From positions 15,122,384 to 15,186,383 of the forward strand of contig NC_037592.1 of NCBI RefSeq assembly GCF_003073045.1: a DNA stretch of 64,000 nt. Direction: 5' to 3'. Shown piece by piece: positions 1-11,042 of this stretch. A program made the translations under genes and the position numbers. The DNA is from Pomacea canaliculata. Lineage: Eukaryota > Mollusca > Gastropoda > Architaenioglossa > Ampullariidae. The notes under the pieces are model-generated. The model was not told the origin of the DNA and did no database searches. It worked only from the letters and a program-made list of their open reading frames with translations. Numbering within the stretch: the stretch's first letter is position 1; the number at the start of each line of letters is the position of its first letter.

Positions 1-510
1 TCAAGTGTTCAACTTAAGATGTGTGGACATAATTTGCGGATGAATAATTTGTATTCTTGCCACTATTACATTACAGGCAAAACGGTTTTTTTTTTCACTG
101 TGGAAGTGATGGAAGCATTGTTCACTTCCAATCAGCATTCGTCAAAACCTGTTTAAAAGGAAACAAAGGATTATCACCTTGCTAAGTACCAATTCAATAT
201 GGTATTTATGTAAATCACTGAATATTAACTATTGTTGTCATACACTGGTGTGGTGGTGTACAACACACACACACACAGAGTCACTTGTGCATTCTTTCCA
301 CAAAGCACAAAACCAATTCCCAAAAACTTTCTAGATAAGTATGCTTTTGCTGGGCCTTAGACAAGTCACAAAACACCATGCCTGTACTACAGAAATCCCT
401 TGGGCTCAGAGCACGGTGGTGCTTACATAGGGTATAATAATTTATTAAAATGATTACACAGAATGCCAAATTTACTGAGATCCCTTTGGTGGACTAACTT
501 AAAAGGTGAA

Positions 511-640
511 TTAAATTCTATCTGAATCACGCCTTGTTCTTATAAAAGAACTCGATGGATCTGAGCTAGATCTGATCACTGACACATCAATTACACAATT
601 TGGTGTTTGTGATGAAGGTCTGGATTCAGTTTCAGCATCC
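511..640 (-). CDS. Candidate terminal coding exon, unknown protein
   Basis: On the minus strand a pyrimidine-rich run (T9) and TTTAATGAG end at 641, giving a plausible splice acceptor. The sequence that follows stays open for 43 codons to a stop at 511. The encoded tail is serine- and arginine-rich (SVIRSSSDPSSSF, then RTRRDSDRI at the C-terminus) and resembles a cytosolic C-terminal tail. No upstream exon with matching phase could be assigned and no family was recognised. It may be chance. Confidence 0.25.
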
Positions 641-711
641 CTCATTAAAAAAAAACAATCATTAACATACTCACAAGTATCCACTAAGTTTGCTTGACAT
701 TTAGGTCGCGG

Positions 712-960
712 CAGAAGAGAGTGAAAGCAGCACATTGAAGGCAGGAGCCACATAGTTGCCTCAGACGTGGTGATGAGAGAGAGAACACCACATAGCAACT
801 CAGTGGAAAGCAGGAACCACACAGGTGCCTCAGCTTTGGTAATGAGCACAGAATACTACACAGTGGCTTTGCCGAAGGTGGAAGCCACAAAGTCGTCTCG
901 GCTATAAATAATAGGAAAAGCGAATTAGTACATAGCAGCTCTTCGGAAGGTGAGAAAACC
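712..960. repeat. Three degenerate tandem repeats of about 70 bp
   Basis: Three successive units begin GCAGGAGCCACATAG, GCAGGAACCACACAG and GTGGAAGCCACAAAG. Each continues with a CTCAG or CTCGG block, then ACCACATAGC-like or ACTACACAGT-like sequence, then a GGAAG-type end. Units are roughly 69, 68 and 72 bases long and clearly diverged. On the minus strand a 125-residue open frame crosses all three, which explains its cysteine-rich internal repetition. I treat the frame as a by-product of the repeat. Confidence 0.55.
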
Positions 961-1061
961 TCAACATATTTTACTTTCCTCGATTTTTTCTTCTTCATTT
1001 CTACTGTCTCAATCTGTTTTTCAGAAACCTTGCTCCTTACCTTAACTATGCTGTACATCAT

Positions 1062-3060
1062 TTGGTATGATGAAACAATTTATTAGCGGAGAAAATTACA
1101 ACACATTCACCTACTAGATACTATCATTATTGCAATCCTGCTTCCTGCTCATGGTGCAGTATACACCATGACAAATCAAGCTATTACTTCTTGAAGCAAT
1201 TTACCCAACGTTCTGCTGAATTGGAGGCATCATGACATAGACAAAAATTTTTATTTTGAGAAATCAGTGTATGCATATGTGTGCATGAGTGTCGAACAGA
1301 CACAGAATGAATACAATGTTTGTTTCGCCCTTATCATCTATATCATACAAGGTGTCACATAAACCAAACATACTTTGTGCTCTATTATTTAGTGTTACAA
1401 AGACATCAAAAAGAAAAAAAATATTCAAAGCAATCTGGAAATAGATTTATATTTCTCCCTCTAAAATAGCAAAATTAAATTTACATAAGTCTATGATAGT
1501 ATAGGTTTGAAGTAATTAAGATCAGTAATTTGGCACGCAAATATGTGAATCTGCTCTTCTGGTTAAGACATTTTTTCACTGCTGAAGAACTATACCTTCA
1601 CATTAATAAACTTAAGATATTTAAGGATTAATTCTTCTCTTGCCACCTCAGAATCTGATCGACAAATAGTGCCATATAAACTATAAACATTCTAAAGTCT
1701 AGTGTGTAATGTAGTAGTTGCCGCACAACAAATCTAGATTAAACAAAAATACCTCTTGCATAGTAAAAAGGTGTACATTTTTCACTTATCAACTATGAAA
1801 TCAGCAATTCCTGAAAAAAATTGTACTACAGTACATTTTTTTATTTTGTATAGCTGATGATTTGCTCATGACTCAAGATCCATTATTTAAGAGATTAATT
1901 ACTTTGAAACCATACAAACATTACTGCTATGAAAAATTTATAGTCTAAAACTGATAAAGATTTATGTAGCAGTCAACTTGCTATTATCTGAATGTGAACA
2001 CACAAAAAAAATCAGTAGGCGATTCAACTTTGTATTTGAGAGTTCTCTAGCCTGCTTGACAACCAGCAAACTTGTGCACTCTCCATGCAGTTCTGAACAG
2101 CTGATATCAGTTTAAGAGTCCTTCAGTTACGACATTGAAAAATGGCTTAAACTGGTCCGACATGTTTCTGATAGCAAATGGAGCTCACACTGCTATTTAA
2201 AACCTTGTATTTTATGTGCACACAGTCTTTGCAGGGAGTGCAAGAAAAAACACGAAATGGGTGTGTCATTACACTTATTTAGAGTAGGTCAAAATGTGTT
2301 GACATACAATTAAACAGTGAAAATATTTTATCACACAATAAAGAATAAATACAAATATAGGTAAAACCAAATAAGTATTTTTAGTTAGTAATTAGTTGGT
2401 GCATCAAGTTATCTCTTGATTGCATAACACTAAACAACTTCAGATTTACTTGTTCAGCCAAGCAATGCAGATATGTCCTAAAACAATTTTATTTTTGTAT
2501 AATACAGGTATTTTCTGCTCTTATCTAAAACATTGGTGGCTCAGAGTTGTATGCATTTAGTGAGATTACACAATGCAGTCACTTCTAGACTGAGAGTTTA
2601 CAAACGAAAAACGATACTACAAGTAAGCCCAGTAGGATACTTTTTGAAACCCTATTTCTAATGCTAATTTTAAACCAACTGTGTATTTTAAATCCTTTTG
2701 GGTTTTTTTTTCAAACCCCTCTAAATAATACTATATAGCAACGTCACCACACACAAACCAAAGCTCACTGATACTATAACATTGTCTGAGAAACTTATTT
2801 CTTTCTCTCGTTAACAATATATAGCATTTCTCGCCAGCCTACAAGCAGTACACTGCACAGGCAGCAAACCGTGCATAATAATATATCAAAAGTAATATTT
2901 GGAAGGATGTGCTTTTAATTTGTATCTCCTATAAAATGACTTCCAGACCGATTAGTTTTTACCTTCTGTTTAACTTATTTCACTTATCTCGTTACTAGCC
3001 TCAAGTAAGAGACTGAATCGGGTGTTGGAACGAGCTGTAGCGATCGAGTACATGTTATCG
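1062..3060. other. AT-rich non-coding stretch
   Basis: No open frame, splice-site pair or repeat that I could defend was found on either strand in this roughly 2-kb block. Confidence 0.5.
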
Positions 3061-3221
3061 CGAACTGCTTTCATAGTCTAGAAATGTCACAATATCGCTC
3101 CGGTAGACGAAAAAAATAAAAAAATATGGATACTAGCTGGAGTACTTCTATTTACTGTTATTATATAAATGAAGAAATAAATAACTATATTATGCCACAA
3201 AAAGCTGATATGTATGCTCAC

Positions 3222-3293
3222 CTGCTCAGCACAGTGCGCGGGTATGGCGTCCTTAGAAGTGTGCCCGATCTCGCGAGATGTTCCCGTCTCCAT
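3222..3293 (-). CDS. Candidate first coding exon of a divergent minus-strand gene
   Basis: Reading leftwards from an ATG at 3293, 24 codons (METGTSREIGH...HCAEQ) end exactly at a strong donor, CAG|GTGAGC, with phase 0. The surrounding 100 bases are richer in CpG than the flanks and contain a TCTCGCGAGA palindrome. No downstream exon was confirmed, so this may instead be 5' non-coding sequence. Confidence 0.28.
3269..3278. promoter_or_regulatory. TCTCGCGAGA palindrome, promoter-type element
   Basis: A perfect TCTCGCGAGA lies about 670 bases upstream of the TEX52-like start codon, inside a locally CpG-containing patch. In vertebrates this motif marks strong, often bidirectional, promoters and is bound by BANP. 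Its role in this organism is inference. Confidence 0.45.
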
Positions 3294-3949
3294 GGAGATG
3301 GCTTCTTTGGATATGGCGACGACCTCGTAACTTCAGACGTTTAGCATCTTTTGCTTTTCTTACGACATGCACATACTGATGGAGTTTAACATTATATGAC
3401 GGTGAGTATTAAATCTAAATTTTTAAAGAGGCACAACAGACAAAAAGCATAATAATAACTTTTAAATGACTTTTAAAAAATGGATTTTTGTTTTATTCGC
3501 CTTAATTTCTCATCGATCGTTACTTCGATCAGGCCATAGCCAAAACAATTTTCAGAGTGCGTAAGTTACAGGCATTGTCAGCAGGGACAAAAGTTATGTT
3601 AATCAACCATCGACATCTGCATTCATGAATGCTGCTATAGCGACTGCAAAGTTGGTTGTAGCTTTATGCTGTGTGTGCCAGGGAGAATGAAAGTGTGTGA
3701 GAGAGAGCACCTTCGTTTAGAAAAGTATTCAACAATATGTTGTGATCTTCACTTGTTTTTGTATGCTTTTTTTTACATATGGCCATAATAAGAAACTATA
3801 ATCTTGCATCTCTCTGTCTGTCACACACATACATACACCCCAACTATTGTGGGAAAACAAAAGTAACATATTGTTTTATGTCATGAGTGTTACATGTACT
3901 GAAGCTTATTTATGGGTGCAGGCATGAGTGTTGACAGAAGAAACAGAAA

Positions 3950-5775
3950 ATGCCAACAGTGGAAGAGGAATTCTTACTAAAAGATGTGCATCCACATTTG
4001 TCTGGGTTTACTCCGAGACCAGTTGAGAAACTGGCAAAGACAAAACCACCTTGTCAGCTTCTTGACTTAGATTGCCAGCATTTCCTTAACCGTTCAACTA
4101 AAACAAGCACACACACATATCCCTGTGTGCAGTATCAGCTTTGGTTGGAAGCCGGCAAACATGACCCTCCTTTTCCAAAAAATTCTGATACCAATTACGA
4201 CAGTAATGTGTGGCGAAACTTCCGCAGAAATTTTGGCTTCCAGACGTCTTCAAAAGGGAGGAAAATTTCTGATGTCATTGCAACCATGTATCCACTGAAC
4301 ATTCCACCTCCCTCACAGTTGAATGACCACACATTTGATAGATACATCAAAGAAACAGCTTTATTTAAAGATGAAAATAGAAAAGCCATGGCTATCAAAC
4401 AGATTCAGTCAGACTTACAGGAGTTTCGAAAACTGAAGTTCAAGACAGAAGCAAGAAATCCGCCAATAGACAAAAAAGGTGATTAGACATAGATGTTCTG
4501 TGTTATCTAGATATTCTTTGCTGCTTCTGAAACATTAACACTTTTTCACTTTACTGCTCAATTCCTGCTGTCTTACTGCAAAAAATATCATGCCTTATGA
4601 TATCAGTCATACATCAGTATACATGGATATGCTTTGGAGATGTCTTAAGACCAGCCTGTTATGGTCCAAAGAAGTGACTTAAGGCTAGCCATTTATGATC
4701 CAAACAAACCTTCTCACCAAAGTGAACACGTGCAATATTCTTATTTTGTAGTCATTCAACAAAAACTTTATTGATTAATCCATTATGTGCAGTTTCAATC
4801 TTCTGTATTAAATTATTAAAAAAAATATATTGAGACATTTCAAAACTTTGATTTGACAACTATGTTCATGCTTCATTTTTATGATATTAAAATAATGCCC
4901 TCTCTTTGAAATGTATGTTTATCTCTGCTAAATGAGGGATGATATTATTTTGTTCAGCTCATTCACAAAGCAAGTAAACCTGTTTGATTTAGGGATGGAT
5001 TAAAAAAAAAACCAAACTAGTATATACAGAGAGAGAGAGAACTTAAAGTTTTATATAACTAAAAAGAAATGTTTAGTAATGAAATGAGCATACCTTTAAT
5101 TTTTATATATTTAATACATGAAATGAACTGCACAGTCAGTATACTGAACTTCCTCTAAGAAAAAGCACAATGAATGAGGCCCCAGTGAGGTCTTCCAATT
5201 AATTTGTATTTGATGTCATAGAGAGTAAAGTGTAAACAGTGGTCATTGAAGAAAAATGTTCAGTGGTCCTCAAAAACTGGCTATATTATAGTATTAAGAG
5301 AAATAAATTCTGCATTATACAATTGTTATTTCTTGGAACAGGAATAGAAGCAATGTCTTTTTCATTTTTTTAAAAAATAATTCTATTGCTTGCTTGTTCA
5401 TTCAACTCCATTTATTAAAATCATTCATTTGACCTGTTCTGAGTTTTTAAACTGAAGTGCCTTTTTAAAATAAAATCTACAGGTAAGATTCTCCCACCCG
5501 AGAACTTCAAGAAGTATGTTCATCAGTATTTCCCCTTGCCAACCCCTCCGCCATCACCGCCACCTCCATTCCAGAAGACAGACATGTTTGGGCAACGTTA
5601 CATCCCTCGCTCAGGACCAGGACTCTGGAAGCTATCCCACAAACTAAACCATCCAGAATTTAAGCGACTGCAGGAGGAGATAAATAAGAGACGAATAATG
5701 AAAGAAGAGCTCAGAAAGCAGATGACACGAGCATTACCTTCTCCTGTGAGCTTCGAGGATGTTCTCAGAGAATAG
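3950..5775 (+). CDS. TEX52: TEX52-like testis-expressed protein, two coding exons
   Basis: Coding exons 3950..4478 and 5483..5775 join across a GT-AG intron (donor AAG|GTGATT, acceptor TCTACAG). The split glycine codon gives DKKG-KILPPENFKKY, and the protein is 273 residues. Seen in the translation: a PHLSGFTPRPVEKLAKTKPPC block near residue 20, YDSNVWRNFRRNFG near residue 85, KLKFKTEARNPPIDKKGKI near 165-180, a proline run near 195 and a charged helical C-terminus. From memory, human TEX52 has the matching blocks PGFT...LPPC, YDSNVWR, LKLRSEARAPPLDA and FKKY at similar spacing and a similar length (about 300 residues). The molecular role of TEX52 is not established; expression is testis-biased in mammals. 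The start is the first ATG of the open frame and is followed by acidic residues; an upstream non-coding exon near 3300-3400 is possible. It is the only sizeable plus-strand gene here. Confidence 0.72.
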
Positions 5776-5974
5776 ACACATCAAAAAAGCAATCTTATTT
5801 TGTTTGAGTGGAGAAGAAAAGAAAGAAATGCTCTTAACCTGATGTTTCAAGATGTTCATTTAACAGCACTATCTTGCATACTTGACTGCTTCAATTTCTC
5901 CCAGTTTTCAACATCTCCCCAATGTTGACAACCCATCTTCTATTGCACCTGATGTGTAAAGCAAATCAAATGAT

Positions 5975-5980
5975 AATAAA
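5975..5980 (+). terminator. Candidate poly(A) signal of the TEX52-like gene
   Basis: An AATAAA hexamer lies 200 bases after the stop codon and is followed within 30 bases by GT-rich sequence (GTGCCTGTGTTTT). Hexamers like this arise by chance in AT-rich DNA, so only its position supports it. Confidence 0.4.
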
Positions 5981-7411
5981 AATCAGTGCCTGTGTTTTAT
6001 CTTTCCACAACGCCAAATCTTTCAAGCTCATCAAGAGGTTGTAGTTCTTTTAGGTTCTGTGATGGTTGACCAGGTAATTATGTTCTTTCAGCCAAATCAG
6101 AGTCATGTTGGTACTCATGCTTATGACAGGTTTGATAGAATGGCTTTAAAAATGTATGCTGTTTACATGAGATCACTTGCCTTATTTATTTGCCATCTAC
6201 CATGTCTCAAGAAAAGTTGACAATGTGCCAAAAAATCAAACTTCCATAACAAATGAAAGGGCAGACAAATCAAGAAACATATCTGTCAGCCATTTCATGA
6301 GCACATTTCTTTGCCTCAGTGATGAGAATATAAAAATGTTTTTTCTGCTTAAACATGAACACCAACTTGGTGACATCAGTGGATGGTGTTTCTATGAAAT
6401 GTTTTGCTTCATTCACTGCTTGTCAACCTGTCCTGCTTCCCTGTGTAAAGCTTTCAGAAATTTTTTGGGCCAGTAGAACATATCCCTCCTTTGAAACTGT
6501 TGCAGTGATGGGAAAGGATTTTGTTCATGAGAAAGACAAATATGCAGGTCTGATTCTAAGAAGGATCAGATTTCAAGAAAGGTTATTCAACTCACCGGGC
6601 CTCAGTTATTGACTGCATTAACATGGAGTGATCAAAAAAGGCGTGATGATATAGCAGCAATCCAAGATGTCACGCTACACCACTTTCAATTGCTATGTCT
6701 ATTGGGAATGGTGTGAACTGCATAAATTTAATGCAGATTCATGTGCTTTAGTAGTGGCTTATCTTTGTTTTGTTGAAACAGTCTTATACTGCCTCTCGAA
6801 CTGTACAATGAGAAAAAAAATGTGCTTCCAGTCAGAAGATTGTGTAAAATACAAGACAGTTTTCATTTTAAAAAAAAGAATGAAAGGACTTTAGGTGCCT
6901 GCTTACCTACAAGAATATCTTTAATGCATGAGGCAAAAGGGTGTGTCCCCCAAAAAATGATATACATTTTCAAGAGGTGGACCTCAAGCTTTATATATTT
7001 TTATGACAATGAGTGTGTTGATTTTCAAGTTAAAGTGTTGTACTGTAGATTTTTCTAGCTATCAAACTAATTTTTTACATTAGTTCCATGACTATGAATT
7101 TGTGATCATTTAGTTAGCAACATATGTTTACAATCCTCTAGAATTATTAAAAATAATCACTTGCTAGTGAAATGTAAATGAAAGTATGTATATCTTCAGC
7201 TACTTCTGGTTCTTTTGAATTTTTCGATTGTAAACAAGATGCGCTATACAAATCATGCATTTTTTATTATTATTGCTTGTGAGTGGAAAGGTGTGAATGT
7301 GCACTAATCACACACCTCCCTCTACATTTTGAAAACAAAAATGTGAGATCAAGTTTTGCAACAGAATCATAAAATAAGTTTTAATTTATGTAAAATATTT
7401 TTTGTCCACAG
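5981..7411. other. Non-coding stretch with short chance open frames
   Basis: Several 60-100 codon frames overlap each other without splice support or recognisable motifs. The end (about 7215-7270) holds a GCGCTATACAAAT...TTATTATTATT tail of the kind seen at retroposon 3' ends. Confidence 0.4.
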
Positions 7412-7535
7412 AGTTGATTCACAAATCTAAGGAATTAAAACCAAAAAAGCAAAGACATTGCCTTTTGCAGCAAGAATTTCAAATGAAAGACCTCAAAATA
7501 CATCAAAGCAACACAGCTCTTAGTTTTATGGATCT
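7412..7535 (+). CDS. Orphan exon candidate, unknown protein
   Basis: A pyrimidine-rich acceptor (TTTTTTGTCCACAG) and a consensus donor (CT|GTAAGTG) bracket 124 bases with one fully open frame (phase 1 in). It encodes a basic segment beginning LIHKSKELKPKKQRH and ending SFMDL. The other two frames have stops. No upstream or downstream partner exon was identified. It could be an alternative exon of the TEX52-like transcription unit or part of another plus-strand gene. No family was recognised. Confidence 0.3.
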
Positions 7536-8315
7536 GTAAGTGTAAAATACAAGCAAATATTGCATTAATTTTATTGTTTTGCTCAGTCTTTAAGCTACCA
7601 ACATTATAAAATAGTATATAGACAAGACTGGAAATTATTAGCTGTCATAAATATTTATGTACCCCATATTCTAAGCTTTTACATCTTGCACATATGTCTT
7701 TCTGTTATAGTAATTTAAAGAAATAAGTTTTGTGCACCTTACAAACAATGAACTGAACCGAAAAAGAAAAGTAATAAGATATGCAGAGATGTACAGCTTT
7801 GACATCTAACCAATAATGTTCATTGAAATATCAAACTGAAACTTGTGGCACAAACCGTGCTTAATTGCTCAAGGTAATAAAAGGGAGCTTCAAATAAAGA
7901 AGGGAGCTTCAAAATTTGTCCAGACTTTTGCCATTTTTAGTACAAACACTTCAATCTTCAGAGTACATCTCTACATATAAAATTAAAAGTATAGATAAAA
8001 TGACAGCTTTAACACATCCTATGAGACCCAAAAGCTTTGTTCATTTATTTCTTTTAGATGAAACATGGAAATACAGTCAGGAGTTAGCAGTCCTGTTAAA
8101 TATTCATACATGTACCTGAAATTACAAGGCAATCCGAAAAGTTATGCACCATGAAAATAATTGTTCAGCCACTGGAATTCTACAAGAAAAGCATTCAGCC
8201 TCGAACTTGCCATTGAGCATTTGCAATGAGTGTTATATTTTAAGTCTTAAGACATACAAATGACTTGCCTCTCTATCTTTAGTGAACACAAATTTTCCTC
8301 TGAAAATTCCTAGAA

Positions 8316-8501
8316 CAGTGGTTCTTAACCTTGTTTGAGGTACCGAACCCACAAGTTTCATATGCATGTTCACCGAACCCTTCTTTAGTGTCATCATGAA
8401 TTGCAGGTGTGTCTTGACCTCCGGGCTGAGGCTCCGCCAAACCCCTGAGACCAACTCACTGAACCCCTAGGGTTCAATCGAACTCCGGTTAAGAACCACT
8501 G
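8316..8501. mobile_element. hAT-type MITE, 186 bp, with 8-bp target duplication
   Basis: The element begins CAGTGGTTCTTAACC and ends with its exact reverse complement. It is flanked on both sides by the perfect 8-base duplication TCCTAGAA (8308-8315 and 8502-8509). CAG-starting termini and an 8-bp duplication are the hallmarks of the hAT superfamily. There is no transposase, so it is non-autonomous. The perfect duplications suggest a fairly recent insertion. Confidence 0.9.
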
Positions 8502-8509
8502 TCCTAGAA

Positions 8510-10092
8510 GTATTACATTTTCCTATCCATGTGAACCTGTACATATGCTGAAATTTCTATTCATTTCATGACTAAACTGTATTAAATATATACATAAAAG
8601 CGTTAAATACATTTTCTACTGCATTTTGCCTTATTTTATTATCATCCCTGAAAGAAACATCTGCTTTATTTTGCACATTTTACCATTAACAATAAATGAT
8701 GGCGAATGAATAACTTTTTGTGTAAGGGGTGCTCAAGGACAAACATTCGACGTTAAACGTTTGCATTTATGTGCCAGACCATGATCTGTTGATACATAAG
8801 TGATATGGCTAAAATAACAATTTTTTATTAATGTGTGGATAACATTACCCAAACTAGGACTGTATTATCTTTCAATTTCTGCTTGGATGACCTTGTTGTA
8901 GATACAACAAACTGAGCTCTCATGCAGAATGTTACAAATAACCCAGGTATTGTGCTTAGTTTTGCACTTGAAACAATTTACAAAGGCATCCAAAAAAAAA
9001 AAGGAAGAGATGACAATCTTGATGACAGTCTCCAATTATGAAAGATCAGCAGAAACTGACATACAAAGTTTTAAAACATTTTCAATAAAATTGCCTTTTG
9101 AAGTCAAAGAGAAAAAACATTTGCTTATATCAAAACAGCAACAAGAAACACATTTTTTAAATTATGCTATTGGTAACTTAACAATGTTTCACTGCAGCAT
9201 TTTGGCATTACCAGACCATTAGAGCCAACTCTTTCAGTTTTTTACTGTTTATGGTAATAGAGAATATTTGTATGTACAAATATAAAATAAACAAATCCCA
9301 ATCTTATTCATACACTGTTCTGTTTAAAAATATTTATAGTTTTATTCACAGTGTTTTTTAATTTTAATCAACCACAGATTGACAAGCAGGAACTCCTATA
9401 TAATCACATCCAGCCTCTGAAAAGAAGTTTTCAAGATATTACTTGAAGGTGTAATGTAGGAAATTAATTTTCCTTATGATGGCCTACAGTTGACTGCTTG
9501 CACTCTCCTTTAAATTAACAACACAAGAGAACAAAAACATTACAAATTTTACAATTTCACTTAAATGCCCAGACTTTATTTTCACTTAACAGCTATTTAG
9601 AATTACCTAGCTAATTTAAGCATCATGTATTTTTGTAAAAGGCGGGCACAACCCCTTTCAGGCCTGTGAGACAAGCCATGCTTATACATCAGAAGATTCA
9701 TTTCTCTTCTTCACTCATTTCTGTTGTCACTCCAATGATAATCCATGGTTTCAATTTACAGGGGCGGACAAAACAATCTGGCAGGCAACATTACAAAATC
9801 AAATCAGCATCTCTAATTTTGAATCATGCATTTCTGTTGAAGTTACTTGCTCTCTTTTTTTCACATGCGCGCGCACACACACACACACATATATATATCA
9901 CAAAAGTTTAGCCATGTAGACAGGAGTCCAAAATTTTCTGCATAATGTTCACGTAAGTGGTGCACTGCTCTTCAACAACAACAAAAAAGTTTTAAGTTGT
10001 ACTTCACATCTAGCTTCATGGAAAAAGTACAATGAAATTTAGATTTATGCATAGCATACTCATATTACAAACATTCTCAACCAAGAATCCCA
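8510..10092. other. Non-coding stretch with a CA/TA microsatellite
   Basis: AT-rich with no supported gene. A compound simple repeat (GCGCGCACACACAC followed by ATATATAT) lies at about 9864-9898. An AATAAA in minus-strand orientation at 9575-9580 could serve the 3' end of the syntaxin gene, weakly supported. Confidence 0.45.
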
Positions 10093-10106
10093 AAGCACAA
10101 TCTAGA

Positions 10107-10296
10107 GAGATGGGGGGGGAATTGGTGTTTTACGCCGTGCCAGCAACTGAGGCTATATTACGGCAAGGCACCCAGCCCTGTAAACAGATGCCACGTGCAG
10201 AGAAAGAACAGCGTGCCCGAGACGAGAAATGAACTCAGGGCAGCCAACCTTCACTGTATTGGTGACAGGCACTAACCGTTGCGCCACCGGACCGCT
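10107..10296 (-). mobile_element. tRNA-derived SINE, copy A, with target duplication
   Basis: Read on the minus strand, the element starts GGTCCGGTGGCGCAACGG, a tRNA-like A-box region (TGGCGCAACGG). About 45 bases on comes a B-box-like GAGTTCATTTCTCG. It ends with a body shared with four other copies in this window and a C-run tail. A 14-base target duplication with one mismatch, AAGCACARTCTAGA, sits at 10093-10106 and 10297-10310. The subfamily was not assigned. Confidence 0.85.
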
Positions 10297-11042
10297 AAGC
10301 ACAGTCTAGAATCCTTTACCAAAGAAAAAGGGTGTTTCAAAAGAACATGTAAGATTCAGCTCACCTCAAGTTTACTTTAATCTTTAGATTTTAAGGCTTT
10401 TTCTGAGTGAACAGACGAATTAAAGCTTTGAAGAAAACAGGTCCATATCATGAGCTTAAAAGAAGATGCACTACATTAAAATCCTTTACCCTATGTTTAA
10501 ATCCCATAGCAGCTACCTCTCTCCCTTTCATTAATAAATTACCAACTAATAAAAATTCAACATAAATGTTCCAGCTCAAAGTTATGACAAGAAAAATGCA
10601 AAATAAGAAAATGGGATTTTAGTTATTTTAAAGTCATTGATTAGGCACAAAAGGAACTTTCACTGGAAACTTAACAATTACACATATATTTATGCATTTA
10701 AGGACCCACCTGTCTACCCCACCCATCTGCAGCTACACAAAAATACTTTTCAGATCATTTTTTAAATTTCTAGCTAATGGTCTAGAAAAAGACCATTCCA
10801 AAGCTAGGTTTTCTCACTAATATCACACTAAAATTTTTCACTTTTATAGCAATCACACCAATCCATATACAATTCACCTTACATATCTTCTTTCCCTTGG
10901 ATTTATTTGCTTTGTAATTTTTTTCTAAGTAGCTAAGTATTAGCATCAACTTCCCTATGCTTGGAATGTTATCAGAAGTGCAGCATGAGAAAAACAGTCT
11001 GAATATTTCAAAAGTTGTGCTAGGAAAAAAAAAAAACCAACT

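Noticed and set aside
648..672. GTGAGT donor and acceptor pair at the minus-strand candidate exon
   Set aside because: The implied intron would be about 25 bases, too short to splice.
10032..10232. 66-codon plus-strand frame
   Set aside because: It lies mostly inside SINE copy A; matching frames at 16076-16369 and 54900-55100 lie in other copies of the same SINE.
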